Origin: Nocardioides abyssi
GTDB taxonomy: Bacteria; Actinomycetota; Actinomycetes; Propionibacteriales; Nocardioidaceae
Direction of reading: 5' to 3'
Length of the DNA: 64,000 nt
NCBI RefSeq assembly: GCF_030412915.1
Contig: NZ_JAUHJR010000005.1
Location: 124,001-188,000 of the forward strand
Shown: positions 34,198 to 44,464 of the stretch, piece by piece
How positions within the stretch are numbered: the stretch's first letter is position 1
How the letters are laid out: every line of letters begins with the position of its first letter
The notes under the pieces: model-generated
Database searches by the model: none
Told to the model about the DNA's origin: nothing
What the model saw: only the letters and a program-made list of their open reading frames with translations
Position numbers and translations under genes: made by a program

Positions 34198-35043
34198 GTG
34201 ACCGACGCGCAGCCCACGACCGCCAGCACCGAGCCGTACGCCGACCCCCGGGCCGATCCCTACGGCCTCGCGGAGGAGGCGGCCGCCGCCCTCGCCGAGC
34301 TCACCGGCGTCGAGCGGCACGACCTCGCCCTCGTCCTCGGCTCGGGCTGGCTGCCCGCGGTCGACGCCCTCGGCGGCGCGACCGCCGAGATCGCCACGAC
34401 CGACCTGCCCGGCTTCAGCGCCGCCGCGGTCGCCGGCCACTCCGGGAAGATCCGCTCGCTGAAGGTGGGCGACAAGAACGTCCTGGCGTTCCTCTCCCGC
34501 ACCCACTACTACGAGGGCCGCGGCGTCGCCGCCGTCGTGCACGGCGTGCGCACCGCGGCGGCCGCCGGCTGCTCGACCGTCGTGCTCACCAACGGCTGCG
34601 GCGGCCTGAAGGAGACCTGGACCCCGGGCACCCCGGTCCTCATCTCCGACCACATCAACCTCACCGGCCGCTCCCCCATCGTCGGCGCGAACTTCGTCGA
34701 CCTCACCGACCTCTACTCCAGCCGCCTGCGCGCGATGTGCCGCGAGGTCGACCCGACGCTCGACGAGGGCGTCTACGTGCAGTTCCCCGGCCCCCACTAC
34801 GAGACCCCGGCCGAGATCGGCATGGCGCGGGCCATCGGCGGCCACCTGGTCGGCATGAGCACGACCCTGGAGGCGATCGCCGCCCGCGAGGCCGGCATGG
34901 AGGTGCTCGGCATCAGCCTGGTCACCAACCTCGCCGCCGGCATCACCGGCGAGCCGCTCAACCACGAGGAGGTCCTCGAGGCCGGCCGCGCAGCCGCGAC
35001 CCGGATGGGCGACCTGCTCGGCTCGATCGTGCCGAGGATCTGA
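34198..35043 (+). CDS. Purine-nucleoside phosphorylase (trimeric, class I)
   Basis: PNP splits inosine and guanosine (and deoxy forms) with phosphate to base and (deoxy)ribose-1-phosphate. The 281-residue product shows [18 protein letters not shown] (phosphate loop), [52 protein letters not shown] and the purine-recognition region [20 protein letters not shown]. This is the trimeric PunA-type family rather than E. coli DeoD. Products feed the phosphomutase at 38632 and DeoC at 41052. It runs into the TetR gene with a 7-base gap. Confidence 0.94.
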   Translation: MTDAQPTTASTEPYADPRADPYGLAEEAAAALAELTGVERHDLALVLGSGWLPAVDALGGATAEIATTDLPGFSAAAVAGHSGKIRSLKVGDKNVLAFLSRTHYYEGRGVAAVVHGVRTAAAAGCSTVVLTNGCGGLKETWTPGTPVLISDHINLTGRSPIVGANFVDLTDLYSSRLRAMCREVDPTLDEGVYVQFPGPHYETPAEIGMARAIGGHLVGMSTTLEAIAAREAGMEVLGISLVTNLAAGITGEPLNHEEVLEAGRAAATRMGDLLGSIVPRI

Positions 35044-35050
35044 CTCCCTG

Positions 35051-35701
35051 ATGGAGTCCCCCGCCCCCGCCACCCGGCAGCTGCTCGTCGACGCCGCCCT
35101 GCGGGCGTTCGCCGAGCACGGGGTGCACAACGCCTCGCTGCTGGAGATCACGCGGCAGGCGGGGCAGCGCAACCGCGGGGCGGTGCACTACCACTTCGGC
35201 AGCCGCGAGGGCCTGGTCGCGGCCGTCCTCGAGGTGCACGCCGACGACATCGGCCGGCGGGAGGTCGAGCTGCTCCAGGCCGCCCGTGAGCGGCCCGACG
35301 ACGACATCGCCTCGGTGGTCGAGGCGATCGTCCGGCCGGTCACCGAGGTCTCCGAGCTGGGCTGGCGCGGGCGGTGCTCGGTGGTGGTGCTCGGCGAGCT
35401 GGTCCAGCAGGACATCACCCCGCTCGGCCCCGAGGTCCAGGCCGCGATGGCCCGCACCGGCGGCTACGAGCTCTTCTCGCTGCTGCGCGACCGGCTCCGC
35501 CCGATGGCGATGGACCTGGAGCTGGAGAACGAGCGGCTCGCGCTGGTCACCGGCTGCATCCTGCGCGCCGTCGCCGACCGCGCCCGGGCCGCCGAGCTCC
35601 CGCCGACCGGTCGCGACCCGCTGCCGGCGGAGCGGTTCGTCCGCAACCTGGTCTCGATGGCCACCGCGATGCTCACCGCGCCGCTGCCGGCCGACGGGTA
35701 G
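35051..35701 (+). CDS. TetR family transcriptional regulator
   Basis: The 216-residue product has an N-terminal TetR helix-turn-helix ([51 protein letters not shown]) in which the recognition helix ends with the typical YHF/GSREGL pattern; the motif lies at about residues 8-58. The ligand domain is helical and unassigned. It starts 7 bases after the phosphorylase gene and precedes heme oxygenase, so either may be a target. Confidence 0.9.
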   Translation: MESPAPATRQLLVDAALRAFAEHGVHNASLLEITRQAGQRNRGAVHYHFGSREGLVAAVLEVHADDIGRREVELLQAARERPDDDIASVVEAIVRPVTEVSELGWRGRCSVVVLGELVQQDITPLGPEVQAAMARTGGYELFSLLRDRLRPMAMDLELENERLALVTGCILRAVADRARAAELPPTGRDPLPAERFVRNLVSMATAMLTAPLPADG

Positions 35702-35747
35702 CCCTCGGGACCCCGTGCCCCGGCGGGGGCCGGCACGCGAGAGACTC

Positions 35748-36428
35748 GTGCCCGTGCTCGACGCCGGCCCGACCTCCGCCCTGTCGACCGCCATGCGTGA
35801 GGGCTCCCGGGCCGAGCACGAGGACGCCGAGGGGTCGACCTTCATGTCCGAGCTGCTCGAGGGGCGCATCTCCGAGGAGGGGTACGCCACCTACCTCCGC
35901 CGCCTGCGCAGCGTGTACGCCGCCATGGAGACCGCCGTGCGCGCCCGCACCGACGACCCACTGGTCGCCGCCGTGCACGACCCGGCCCTCGAGCGGCTCG
36001 CCGCCATCGACGCCGACCTCGACCACTGGGCGCCCGGGGCACCCCACGACCTCGCGCCCGGCGAGTCGCCGGCTGCGGCGGCGTACGTCTCCCGCCTCGA
36101 GGGCGCGACCTGGGGCGGCGACCTGGTGGCCCACCACTACACGCGCTACCTCGGCGACCTCTCCGGCGGGCAGGCCATCGGCCGGGTGCTGGACCGGGCC
36201 TTCGACCTCGACGGGGCCGGCACGGCGTTCTACGCGTTCCCGGCGATCCCCAAGCCCAAGCCCTACAAGGACGCCTACCGCGCCCGCCTCGACGGGCTCG
36301 GTCTCGACGCCGCCAGGGTGGCCCGCGTGGTCGGGGAGGTGAAGGTAGCGTTCCGGCTGAACCAGGCCCTCTTCACCGAGCTCGGAGAACGCATCGATGC
36401 TTACCGCCGCGTGGTCCCGCAGGACTGA
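35748..36428 (+). CDS. Heme oxygenase (biliverdin-producing)
   Basis: Heme oxygenase opens heme to biliverdin, CO and Fe2+, usually for iron acquisition or heme detoxification. The 226-residue product has the proximal-histidine region [17 protein letters not shown] (His24) and the distal-helix signature [13 protein letters not shown], whose glycines form the oxygen pocket; [15 protein letters not shown] follows. This matches HmuO-type bacterial enzymes in length. GTG 35748 is used; a GTG at 35754, seven bases after GAGACT, may be the real start, changing only two residues. No heme transporter is nearby. Confidence 0.93.
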   Translation: MPVLDAGPTSALSTAMREGSRAEHEDAEGSTFMSELLEGRISEEGYATYLRRLRSVYAAMETAVRARTDDPLVAAVHDPALERLAAIDADLDHWAPGAPHDLAPGESPAAAAYVSRLEGATWGGDLVAHHYTRYLGDLSGGQAIGRVLDRAFDLDGAGTAFYAFPAIPKPKPYKDAYRARLDGLGLDAARVARVVGEVKVAFRLNQALFTELGERIDAYRRVVPQD

Positions 36429-36458
36429 CCTCCGCACCGACGGCGCGGGCCACCGCGC

Positions 36459-37256
36459 ATGAAGGTCCTCGTCACCGGCGCCGCCGGCAGCATCGGCCGG
36501 GTCGTGTGCCTGGGCCTGGCCGACCGCGGTCACGACGTCGTCGGCCTGGACCGGCTGCCGCAGCCCTCGGGCGAGGACGGTCCCTGGTACACCCTCGACT
36601 GCGCCGACCCCGACGCCGTCGACGCGGTCTTCGTCGAGCAGTCGCTCGACGCGGTCGTCCACCTGGCCGGCCACCCCGGCGAGGCGAACCTGCCGGAGTC
36701 GCTGACCTCCCACGTCGTCACGACCGGTGCGCTGCTCGACGCGATGGTCGCCCACGACGTGCGGCGGATGGTCTACGCCTCCTCCAACCACGCCGTCGGC
36801 CGCACCCCGCGCCGCGACCTGGTCGGCGTCGACGCCCGCCCCCGCCCCGACACGTTCTACGGCGTGTCCAAGGTGGCGGCCGAGGCGCTGCTGAGCCTCT
36901 ACGTCGACCGCTACGGCATCGACGCCGTCGCCTGCCGCATCGGGTCCTTCCTGCCCGAGCCCGAGACCGTCCGCAACCTGTCGACCTGGCTCTCCCACGA
37001 CGACTGCGTCCGGATGGTCGAGGCCTCGCTCACCGCCGCCGCCCCCGGCTTCGCGGTGCTGTACGGCATCTCCGCCAACACCCGCGCCTGGTGGGACCTG
37101 GAGCCCGGCCGCGCACTGGGCTACGAGCCGCAGGACGACGCCGAGGCCTGGGCCGACCGCATCCAGCCCTCCCCCGAGGACGACTGGGACGCCGCCCACG
37201 TCGGCGGCCCCTACGCCACCGCCACCTTCGAGCGCCCCGCCCTCGACCGCTCCTGA
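36459..37256 (+). CDS. NAD-dependent SDR, uronate dehydrogenase-like
   Basis: The 265-residue product is an extended SDR with the dinucleotide motif [12 protein letters not shown], the YGVSK catalytic pair (YxxxK), and serine-containing YASSNHAVG. The C-terminal features [23 protein letters not shown] and [14 protein letters not shown] closely resemble uronate dehydrogenases, which oxidise glucuronate or galacturonate to the aldaric acid lactone. Sugar specificity is inferred. It starts 30 bases after the heme oxygenase gene. A tandem repeat array follows its stop. Confidence 0.82.
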   Translation: MKVLVTGAAGSIGRVVCLGLADRGHDVVGLDRLPQPSGEDGPWYTLDCADPDAVDAVFVEQSLDAVVHLAGHPGEANLPESLTSHVVTTGALLDAMVAHDVRRMVYASSNHAVGRTPRRDLVGVDARPRPDTFYGVSKVAAEALLSLYVDRYGIDAVACRIGSFLPEPETVRNLSTWLSHDDCVRMVEASLTAAAPGFAVLYGISANTRAWWDLEPGRALGYEPQDDAEAWADRIQPSPEDDWDAAHVGGPYATATFERPALDRS

Positions 37257-37272
37257 CCCAGCCGCCCCGGCT

Positions 37273-37406
37273 GGTTGAGGAAGGCGCGCAGCGACCGCCC
37301 CGGCTGGTTGAGGAAGGCGCGCAGCGCCCGCCCCGGCTGGTTGAGGAAGGCGCGCAGCGCCCGCCCCGGCTGGTTGAGGAAGGCGCGCAGCGCCTGTCTC
37401 GAAACC
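37273..37406 (+). repeat. GGTTGAGG element with four tandem 33-bp arm copies
   Basis: CTGGTTGAGGAAGGCGCGCA recurs at 37271, 37304, 37337 and 37370, exactly 33 bases apart, with near-identical linkers. Only the last copy continues into the right end (CTGTCTCGAAACC). The inner stem is AGGCGC-GCA-GCGCCT. Because 33 is a multiple of three, an open frame passes through (repeating [11 protein letters not shown]), but it lacks any coding support. Confidence 0.85.
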
Positions 37407-37459
37407 CGCCGACGCACCGAGCACGGACCCGGCTTGGACGGCAGGCGTTCGATGGGGTC

Positions 37460-38464
<1,005 letters not shown>

Positions 38465-38477
38465 CGCACCCGATCGC

Positions 38478-38516
38478 TGGTCGAGCAGCGAGCCCTGGCG
38501 AGCCTCGACGAGACCC
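38478..38516 (+). repeat. GGTCGAGCAG...GACGAGACCC element
   Basis: A copy of the 8647-type element placed 14 bases after the aldo/keto reductase stop. Its right end continues into GACCCCGTGAG (38512-38522), which pairs with CTCACGGGGTC (38552-38562) of the next element to give an 11-bp long-range stem. Confidence 0.7.
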
Positions 38517-38558
38517 CGTGAGCGACCCACGGCCCCCCAGGCTCTGCGTCCCTCACGG

Positions 38559-38599
38559 GGTCTCGTCACCGTCGGGCCTGGCGGCCCTCCTGCTCGACC
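38559..38599 (-). repeat. GGTCGAGCAG...GACGAGACC element, minus orientation
   Basis: Runs GGTCTCGTC to CTGCTCGACC on the plus strand with an inner perfect stem GGGCC-TGGC-GGCCC (38574-38587). It faces the 38478 copy, making a head-to-head pair in front of the phosphohexomutase promoter. Confidence 0.7.
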
Positions 38600-38619
38600 G
38601 GCGGCAGGCGGCGGGATCG

Positions 38620-38625
38620 TAGGGT
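38620..38625 (+). promoter_or_regulatory. Probable -10 box for the phosphohexomutase gene
   Basis: TAGGGT is six bases before GTG 38632, just beyond the end of the repeat pair. Confidence 0.5.
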
Positions 38626-38631
38626 GGGCCG

Positions 38632-40287
38632 GTGACGAACACCGACGTTCCCGCCCTGCTCGACGCCGCCCGCGCCTGGATCGCCGAGGACCCCGACCCG
38701 CGCACCCGCGAGGAGCTCGAGCAGGTCGTCGCCCGGGTCGAGGCCGGGGACGACGGGGCGACCGCGGACCTGGCCGACCGGTTCGACGGGACGCTGGAGT
38801 TCGGCACGGCCGGCCTGCGCGGCGCGATCGGCGCCGGCCCGAACCGGATGAACCGGACCGTCGTCACCCGCGCGGCCGCCGGCCTGGTGGCGTACCTCAA
38901 GGACTCCGGCGCCACCGGCCCCGTCGTCATCGGGTACGACGCCCGGCACGACAGCGACGTCTACGCCCGCGACACCGCGGAGGTGGTGACCGGGGCCGGC
39001 CTGGTCGCGCACGTGCTGCCCCGGCCGTTGCCGACCCCGCTGCTGGCCTACGCGATCCGCGAGCTCGGCTGCTCGGCCGGCGTGATGGTCACCGCCAGCC
39101 ACAACCCGCCGGAGGACAACGGCTACAAGGTCTACCTCGGCGACGGCAGCCAGATCGTGCCGCCCGCCGACGAGGAGATCGCGGCCCGGATCGCGGCCGT
39201 CGGCGCGCTCGCCGACGTGCCCCGGGGCACCGTCGGGGCGGTGCTCGACGAGGGCATCGTCGACCGCTACCTCGACACCGTCGCCGGCCTCGCGCCCGAC
39301 GGCGCCCGCGACCTCGACATCGTCTACACCCCGCTCCACGGCGTCGGCGGCACGGCCGTCGCGCAGGTGCTGGAGTCGGCCGGCTTCTCCGAGCCGCGCG
39401 TCGTCGCCGAGCAGGAGCAGCCCGACCCCGACTTCCCGACCGTCGCGTTCCCCAACCCCGAGGAGCCCGGCGCGATGGACCTCGCGATGGCGCTGGCCGC
39501 GCAGCACGGCGCGGACCTCGTCGTCGCCAACGACCCCGACGCCGACCGCTGCGCCGCCGCCGTCCCCGGCCCCCACGGCTGGCGGATGCTGCGCGGTGAC
39601 GAGGTCGGCGCGCTGCTCGCCCACGCGCTGCTGACCGCCGGCAAGCAGGGCACCTACGCCACCTCGATCGTCTCCTCCTCGCTGCTGGGCAAGATGGCCG
39701 CGGCGCACGGCCAGCCGTACGCCGAGACGCTGACCGGCTTCAAGTGGATCGGTCGGGTCGAGGGGCTCGCCTTCGGCTACGAGGAGGCGCTCGGCTACTG
39801 CGTCGACCCCGAGCACGTGAAGGACAAGGACGGCGTCTCCGCGCTGCTCCTCCTCTGCGAGCTCGCCGCCCGCGCGAAGGCCGAGGGCCGCGGTCTCACC
39901 GACCTGCTCGACGACATCGCGCTCGAGCACGGCCTGCACGCGACCGACCAGCTCTCGGTGCGGGTCACCGACCTCGGCGAGATCGCCGCCGCCATGGAGC
40001 GGCTCCGCTCGACCCCGCCGACCGAGCTGGGTGGGCTCGCCGTCGAGCGGGTCGACGACCTCGCCACCGGCTCAGCCGACCTGCCGCCGACCGAGGGGCT
40101 GCGCTACTCCCTCGCAGGCGGCGCGCGCGTCGTCGTACGTCCGAGCGGGACGGAGCCCAAGCTGAAGTGCTACCTCGAGGTCGTCGTCCCCGTCGACCCG
40201 GAGGACGGCGTCGACGCCGCCCGCATCCACGCCGTCGGCCGGCTCGACGCCCTCCGGTCCGGCATCAAGGCCGCCGCCGGCATCTGA
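38632..40287 (+). CDS. Alpha-D-phosphohexomutase (PGM2/PmmB-like), likely phosphopentomutase
   Basis: The 551-residue enzyme has the four phosphohexomutase domains: [18 protein letters not shown], the phosphoserine loop [14 protein letters not shown], the metal loop [13 protein letters not shown], the sugar loop [10 protein letters not shown] and the phosphate-binding [11 protein letters not shown]. It is annotated as phosphomannomutase or phosphoglucomutase in relatives. It belongs to the PGM2 branch, which includes phosphopentomutases. With PNP and DeoC nearby and no deoB in the window, conversion of (deoxy)ribose-1-phosphate to the 5-phosphate is the most sensible role; this is inference. 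Confidence 0.9.
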   Translation: MTNTDVPALLDAARAWIAEDPDPRTREELEQVVARVEAGDDGATADLADRFDGTLEFGTAGLRGAIGAGPNRMNRTVVTRAAAGLVAYLKDSGATGPVVIGYDARHDSDVYARDTAEVVTGAGLVAHVLPRPLPTPLLAYAIRELGCSAGVMVTASHNPPEDNGYKVYLGDGSQIVPPADEEIAARIAAVGALADVPRGTVGAVLDEGIVDRYLDTVAGLAPDGARDLDIVYTPLHGVGGTAVAQVLESAGFSEPRVVAEQEQPDPDFPTVAFPNPEEPGAMDLAMALAAQHGADLVVANDPDADRCAAAVPGPHGWRMLRGDEVGALLAHALLTAGKQGTYATSIVSSSLLGKMAAAHGQPYAETLTGFKWIGRVEGLAFGYEEALGYCVDPEHVKDKDGVSALLLLCELAARAKAEGRGLTDLLDDIALEHGLHATDQLSVRVTDLGEIAAAMERLRSTPPTELGGLAVERVDDLATGSADLPPTEGLRYSLAGGARVVVRPSGTEPKLKCYLEVVVPVDPEDGVDAARIHAVGRLDALRSGIKAAAGI

Positions 40288-40314
40288 CCCGCCCGCCGGC
40301 CGGCCCTCCCGACC

Positions 40315-40350
40315 GGTCGAGGAGGTCGCGCTGGCAGCCGTCTCGAGACC
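40315..40350 (+). repeat. GGTCGAGG...CTCGAGACC palindromic element
   Basis: Ends match the GGTTGAGG family (here GGTCGAGGA and GTCTCGAGACC). The inner stem GGTCGC-GCTG-GCAGCC is imperfect, with one wobble and one mismatch. It sits between the convergent phosphohexomutase and PH-domain genes. Confidence 0.65.
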
Positions 40351-40370
40351 CGCCGGCAAGCAGGCCGGCC

Positions 40371-40982
40371 TCAGACGACGAGCGTCACCACGAGCGCGAC
40401 GACCCCGGCGGTGAGCAGGGCGATCTCGAGCCAAGCCGGGGTGCGTCGTACGTCGGCGGCGAGCGCCGCGACCTCGGGCGAGCCGCGCCGGAGGCCGCGC
40501 CGCTTGCGCTCCTCGTCGACCAGCTGGGTGATCCGGTTCTCGACGACGTCGGCGTACGGCGGGGTCTTCGGGGTCGCGAGCACGTCGCCGCGGCGCGGGT
40601 CGCGCGTCGGGGGCCGCGTCGAGGCGAGCGTCGTGCGCAGGCTGTGGCCGATGGCGGGCGAGACGTAGCGCCTGTCCCCCACCCGCACGGCCAGCACCTG
40701 CCGCACGGCCAGCTGGTCGATCGCCGCGAGCGGGATCGAGACGTCCTCGACCATGTTGTGCAGCACCAGGCGGTCGTCGGCGACCCGCACGCGCGGCTTG
40801 AGCAGCGCGGCCCACGCGAGCACCCCGACGAGGAACGCACCGGCGACGATCGGTGCGGGGAAGTCGTCGACGATGCCGAGGACGAGGGTGCCGACCGCTG
40901 CGACGAGCGCGAGGGCGCCGGCCGCCCGGCCGTTGGTGGGGTGGAACCGCTCGGTGACCTCGCCGGGTCCTGCCTCGACCAC
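40371..40982 (-). CDS. PH domain-containing membrane protein
   Basis: The 203-residue product has two N-terminal membrane segments (about 20-61), a bacterial PH domain ([35 protein letters not shown]), a polar region and a C-terminal membrane helix (about 184-203). GTG 40982 is chosen because GAGGAGGAG stands six bases upstream. It is divergent from deoC. Function is unknown; it is the fourth PH-domain protein in this window. Confidence 0.82.
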   Translation of the reverse strand: MVEAGPGEVTERFHPTNGRAAGALALVAAVGTLVLGIVDDFPAPIVAGAFLVGVLAWAALLKPRVRVADDRLVLHNMVEDVSIPLAAIDQLAVRQVLAVRVGDRRYVSPAIGHSLRTTLASTRPPTRDPRRGDVLATPKTPPYADVVENRITQLVDEERKRRGLRRGSPEVAALAADVRRTPAWLEIALLTAGVVALVVTLVV

Positions 40983-41039
40983 CGGTCGCTCCTCCTCGAT
41001 CCGCTCCGCCCGCCGTCCCGGCAGGCCCTCCCCCGAGCC

Positions 41040-41045
41040 TATGCT
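41040..41045 (+). promoter_or_regulatory. Probable -10 box for deoC
   Basis: TATGCT is six bases before GTG 41052. Confidence 0.5.
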
Positions 41046-41051
41046 GAGGCG

Positions 41052-41738
41052 GTGAACGAACCCTCCGTCGCCCAGGTCGCCCAGGCCATCGACCACACCC
41101 TGCTGAAGCCGGAGGCCACCCACGCCGACGTCGAGGCACTGGTGGCCGAGGCCGTCGAGCTCGGCACGTACTCGGTGTGCGTGTCGCCCTCGATGCTGCC
41201 CGTCGCCGTCCCCGCGGGCAGCGACCTCAAGGTCGCCGTCGTGTGCGGCTTCCCCAGCGGCAAGCACACCTCCGCGGTCAAGGCCGCCGAGGCCGCCGAG
41301 TCGGTCGCGCTCGGTGCCGACGAGATCGACATGGTCATCGACGTCGGCGCGGCCAAGGAGGGCCGGTTCGACGCCATCGAGGCCGACATCGCCGCCGTCC
41401 GCGCCGCAGCTCCCGCGCCGACCGTGCTCAAAGTGATCATCGAGTCCGCCGCGCTGACCGACGACGAGATCGTCGGGGCGTGCCGTGCGGCCGCCGCCGC
41501 GGGCGCCGACTTCGTCAAGACCTCCACCGGCTTCCACCCCTCCGGCGGTGCCGCCGAGGCGGCCGTCCGGCTGATGGCCGAGACCGTCCCCGACCTCCAG
41601 GTCAAGGCCTCCGGCGGCGTCCGGACGCTCGAGCAGGCCCGCACGATGATGGCCGCCGGCGCCACCCGCCTCGGCGTCTCCGGCAGCCGTGCCCTGCTCT
41701 CCTCCGCCGATCAGCCCGCCTCCGGCTCCGGCTACTGA
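41052..41738 (+). CDS. deoC: Deoxyribose-phosphate aldolase
   Basis: DeoC cleaves 2-deoxyribose-5-phosphate to acetaldehyde and glyceraldehyde-3-phosphate, the last step of deoxynucleoside breakdown. The 228-residue barrel shows [42 protein letters not shown], the Schiff-base lysine in [15 protein letters not shown] and the proton-relay lysine in [11 protein letters not shown]. Length is normal. An 11-base CGGCTGCTGAC motif is repeated about three times just after the stop (41740-41770). Confidence 0.96.
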   Translation: MNEPSVAQVAQAIDHTLLKPEATHADVEALVAEAVELGTYSVCVSPSMLPVAVPAGSDLKVAVVCGFPSGKHTSAVKAAEAAESVALGADEIDMVIDVGAAKEGRFDAIEADIAAVRAAAPAPTVLKVIIESAALTDDEIVGACRAAAAAGADFVKTSTGFHPSGGAAEAAVRLMAETVPDLQVKASGGVRTLEQARTMMAAGATRLGVSGSRALLSSADQPASGSGY

Positions 41739-41819
41739 GCGGCTGCTGACCGGCTGCTGACCGGCTGCTTGCGGGCGGCTGGCCGCTACTGACCGGGCCG
41801 GACGGGGTACCGGCCCGGC

Positions 41820-42215
41820 ATGAGCGACGACAAGCGCACCAGCGTCCCCCTCGCCGAGCTGGCCGGCGGCAAGGTCCGCCTCGTCGGGCAGTGGGTGGTG
41901 GGGCTGCGCCGGACGACCGACACCACGGACCCGACCGAGCGCACGGGCGAGCCGTTCGCGGTCTCGCGCCGGTGCCGCCACCAGCTGGCCGACCTGAGCA
42001 AGGGTCACGTCGACGAGGACGGCTGCCTGGTCTGCCCGTGGCACCAGAGCAAGTACGACGTCCGCACCGGCGCCATGGTCGAGGGGCCGCGGGGCTTCCT
42101 CGGCTACCACGGCCCGGCGCGTGGCTACCGGCAGTTCGTGGCGGCGTACTCCAAGGTGCTCACGCTGCGGCGTGGCCGCGCCCGCGTCGTCGGGGACCGC
42201 GTCGAGGTCGACTGA
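41820..42215 (+). CDS. Rieske [2Fe-2S] domain protein
   Basis: The 131-residue protein has a Rieske cluster site: Cys52 and His54 in RRCRHQLADLSKG, and Cys72 and His75 in CPWHQSKYD. There is no membrane anchor or catalytic oxygenase domain. It is most like small ferredoxin-type or soluble Rieske electron carriers. No oxygenase partner is adjacent, so its redox partner is unknown. ATG 41820 gives a compact N-terminus. Confidence 0.85.
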   Translation: MSDDKRTSVPLAELAGGKVRLVGQWVVGLRRTTDTTDPTERTGEPFAVSRRCRHQLADLSKGHVDEDGCLVCPWHQSKYDVRTGAMVEGPRGFLGYHGPARGYRQFVAAYSKVLTLRRGRARVVGDRVEVD

Positions 42216-42248
42216 GGACTCCGGCCCGGCGCACGGCAGGATGACCCG

Positions 42249-42851
42249 GTGCGCGCTCGGGTGATCGTCCTCGCCGGCCCCTCCGGGTCGGGCAAGTCCC
42301 GGCTCGCCGAACGGATCGGGCTCCCGGTGCTGCGGCTCGACGACTTCTACAAGTCCGGCGGAGACCCGACGCTCCCGCGCATCGAGCACGGCGCCAACGC
42401 CGGCCTGGTCGACTGGGACCACCCGGACTCCTGGCTGCCCGACGACGCCCTCGCCACGATGCGCACGCTGTGCGAGGAGGGCCGCGCGGACGTGCCGGTC
42501 TACGACATCGCGCAGGACGGCCGCTGCGGGTGGCAGACGCTCGACCTCCACGGGTCACGGTTCTTCGTGGCCGAGGGGATCTTCGCCCCCGACGTGGTCC
42601 GGCCGGCGCGCGAGGCCGGGCTGCTCGCCGCGGCGTACTGCATCCGCCGCTCCCACCTCCGCACCTTCTGGCTCCGCCTCCAGCGCGACCTGCGCGAGCA
42701 CCGCAAGCCGCCGCTGGTGCTGGTCCGCCGCGGCGTCGCCCTGATGCGCGCCCAGCGCGAGGTCGTCGCCGACGCGGTCGCGAAGGGCTGCGTCCCGATG
42801 ACCCCCGACGAGGCATGCGCCGACGTCGCCCGGCTCGCCGCCACCCCGTGA
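42249..42851 (+). CDS. Uridine kinase-like P-loop NTPase
   Basis: The 200-residue product starts with a Walker A motif, VIVLAGPSGSGKSRLAERIG, followed by LRLDDFYKSGGDPTLP, in which the DDFY motif is that of uridine kinase and phosphoribulokinase relatives. VDWDHPDSW and FVAEGIFAPD are also typical of the uridine kinase group. It probably phosphorylates uridine or a related metabolite, which would complement the nucleoside uptake genes at 55.7-61 kb. GTG 42249 has CAGGAT six bases before it. Confidence 0.82.
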   Translation: MRARVIVLAGPSGSGKSRLAERIGLPVLRLDDFYKSGGDPTLPRIEHGANAGLVDWDHPDSWLPDDALATMRTLCEEGRADVPVYDIAQDGRCGWQTLDLHGSRFFVAEGIFAPDVVRPAREAGLLAAAYCIRRSHLRTFWLRLQRDLREHRKPPLVLVRRGVALMRAQREVVADAVAKGCVPMTPDEACADVARLAATP

Positions 42852-42858
42852 CCCGGCC

Positions 42859-43371
42859 GTGACCCCGCCGTGGGGCGCCGCGATGCGCCAGCCCGACCGG
42901 CTCTCCTGCGGGGCCTCGGTGCTGGTCGCGGCCCACATGCTCGCCGACGAGGAGTACGCCGCCACCGCTCGCCGCTCCTTCGTGGCCGAGGTGCTCGCGC
43001 TGCACCGGCGGGTGACCGGCCCGCGCTCCCGGGACGGCCGCGCCCAGCTGCCGTGGCCGCGGGCGATCGGCACCCCGCCGTGGGCCGTCGCGCGCGAGCT
43101 GACGCTGGTCACCGGCGTGCGCCACCGCGTCCGACGTGCGCGCTGGTCCACGCTGCGCGACGCCCCCGCCCCGGCCGCGCTCTACGTCGGCAACCGGCTG
43201 CTGCCGCGCCACGTGGTGCTCGTGCTCGAGGCCGACGAGCGCCGGATGCGCCTCTACGACCCCTCGCACGGTGGCCTGGTGACCGTCACCCGCGACGCCT
43301 TCGAGGCCGGCCGGCTCCGCGTGGCCGGTTGGGACCGACCCTGGTTCGTCGTCGCCCCGGCCGGCCGCTGA
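42859..43371 (+). CDS. Putative C39-like cysteine peptidase fold protein
   Basis: The 170-residue product has the layout of a papain/C39-like peptidase: QPDRLSCGASVLVAAHML with Gln11 and Cys17, then PRHVVLVLEA with His118, and LYDPSHGGLVTVTRDAF with Asp134, ending near WFVV. Those would be the oxyanion Gln and a Cys-His-Asp triad. No ABC transporter or signal peptide is attached, so this is a small cytoplasmic stand-alone domain. The assignment comes from motif spacing only. The stop codon is shared with the edge of a 47-bp palindromic element (TGACGTCA). Confidence 0.6.
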   Translation: MTPPWGAAMRQPDRLSCGASVLVAAHMLADEEYAATARRSFVAEVLALHRRVTGPRSRDGRAQLPWPRAIGTPPWAVARELTLVTGVRHRVRRARWSTLRDAPAPAALYVGNRLLPRHVVLVLEADERRMRLYDPSHGGLVTVTRDAFEAGRLRVAGWDRPWFVVAPAGR

Positions 43372-43416
43372 CGTCATCCGGACCGAGCGAGCGGGTGCTC
43401 CGTCCGCATGACGTCC
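43370..43416 (-). repeat. 47-bp palindromic element, copy A (3' end of the DUF559 gene)
   Basis: The ends GACGTCAT and ATGACGTC(C) are inverted repeats, extended inward by CGGA/TCCG after one mismatch. Identity to copy B at 44465-44511 is 41 of 47 bases and stops at the element ends. The element supplies the last 13 codons and stop of the DUF559 gene (DVMRTEHPLARSG) and touches the stop of the convergent C39-like gene. Confidence 0.75.
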
Positions 43417-44348
43417 CGGTCCTGGACCGGCCCCGCGGCGAGAGCCTGCTCGATCTGGCCGTAGAACGTGTCCGGCTCGAGCCGCAGCCCCAGCATCGGG
43501 ACGCGCAGGACCCGCTCGCCGGTCAGGACGAGGTCGTTCTGCCTGACGGCGTCGCCCACGACGTGCTCGGCCCAGGCGTGCTGGATGCCGTCGACCTCGA
43601 CGACCAGGCGGTGACCGGGCCAGTGCAGGTCGAGGACGTACCGGCCGTGGCGTCCCCGCCGGACGACCTGCCGGGCCGGCGCCGGCAGGCCGCGGCGCAC
43701 CAGCTCCCGCACGATCGCTGCCTCGTCCAGCGTCCGCGCCCCCTCGAGCAGCTCGTGCACCACCTGCTGGACCAGCACGCGGCGGCGGTCCCGTCGCACC
43801 CGCAGCGCCTCGCTGCCCACCTCCTCCGCGGTCGCGAGGCCCTGCTGCACCGTCAGGGTCAGGAGGTAGGCCGCCTGCCGGTCGGTCCGCGCCCAGAGTG
43901 CCGCGCGGACCGCAGCCGTGGCCGGCCGCGCGCGGGGCACCCCGGTCGGCACGACGTCCCCGGCGTCCCAGCGCCGCGTCTGCCGGATGTCGTAGCGGCG
44001 GTCCCGCCGCACCCGTGCCCCGCGCGGCACCGACACCCGGACCCGGTCGACCTCGTACCGCTGCAGGCCGCCCGCCACCAAGGCCGATGCGCCGTCGAGG
44101 TACGCGCGCGGCCCACCCTGGAAGACCGCCGCCCAGTGGTGGCCGACGTCGCTGATCGCTGCGTTGTGCAGGCACACCGACTGGTCGCCGACCCGTTGCC
44201 ACCGCCGCGCCCGCACCTGCCCGCGCACCTGCCACCGGGTGAGGCCGACCGCGTAGAGCTGGCGCCGCGACACCACCCCGCCCTGGGCGGTCGCGAGACG
44301 ACGGGCGGCGACGAGGGCGGGGAGGTCGTGGTGCGGCTGCGCAGGCAT
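43374..44348 (-). CDS. DUF559 / AbiEi-type protein with PD-(D/E)XK-like C-terminus
   Basis: The 324-residue product has an N-terminal winged-helix-like region (GGVVSRRQLYAVGLTRWQVR) of the type seen in AbiEi antitoxins, a middle region, and a C-terminal DUF559 domain, LDLHWPGHRLVVEVDG followed by IQHAW. Asp240, Glu251 and Asp253 would be the nuclease-fold residues related to Vsr and PD-(D/E)XK enzymes. Such proteins are multi-copy in actinobacteria with no proven role; no toxin partner is next to this one. It is bounded by two copies of a 47-bp palindrome, one of which encodes its C-terminus. Confidence 0.78.
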   Translation of the reverse strand: MPAQPHHDLPALVAARRLATAQGGVVSRRQLYAVGLTRWQVRGQVRARRWQRVGDQSVCLHNAAISDVGHHWAAVFQGGPRAYLDGASALVAGGLQRYEVDRVRVSVPRGARVRRDRRYDIRQTRRWDAGDVVPTGVPRARPATAAVRAALWARTDRQAAYLLTLTVQQGLATAEEVGSEALRVRRDRRRVLVQQVVHELLEGARTLDEAAIVRELVRRGLPAPARQVVRRGRHGRYVLDLHWPGHRLVVEVDGIQHAWAEHVVGDAVRQNDLVLTGERVLRVPMLGLRLEPDTFYGQIEQALAAGPVQDRDVMRTEHPLARSG

Positions 44349-44464
44349 GTGTCCACGCTCGCCGCCGCCGGCGTCCGTGACGGCTGCTCGACGACCCGGC
44401 TGTGGACGACCGCGCCGGTCCGGCACCCTGTGCACCGCTCGCGGCCCACGGGCAGGGCACCGCG

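Noticed and set aside
37271-37406. Regular 33-bp direct repeats looked like a short CRISPR array
   Set aside because: Repeats are contiguous; what separates the conserved parts is itself conserved, so there are no unique spacers, and no cas gene is near.
43374-44348. Type IV toxin-antitoxin operon (AbiEi with AbiEii)
   Set aside because: Only the AbiEi-like N-terminal region is present, fused to DUF559; no nucleotidyltransferase toxin gene is adjacent.
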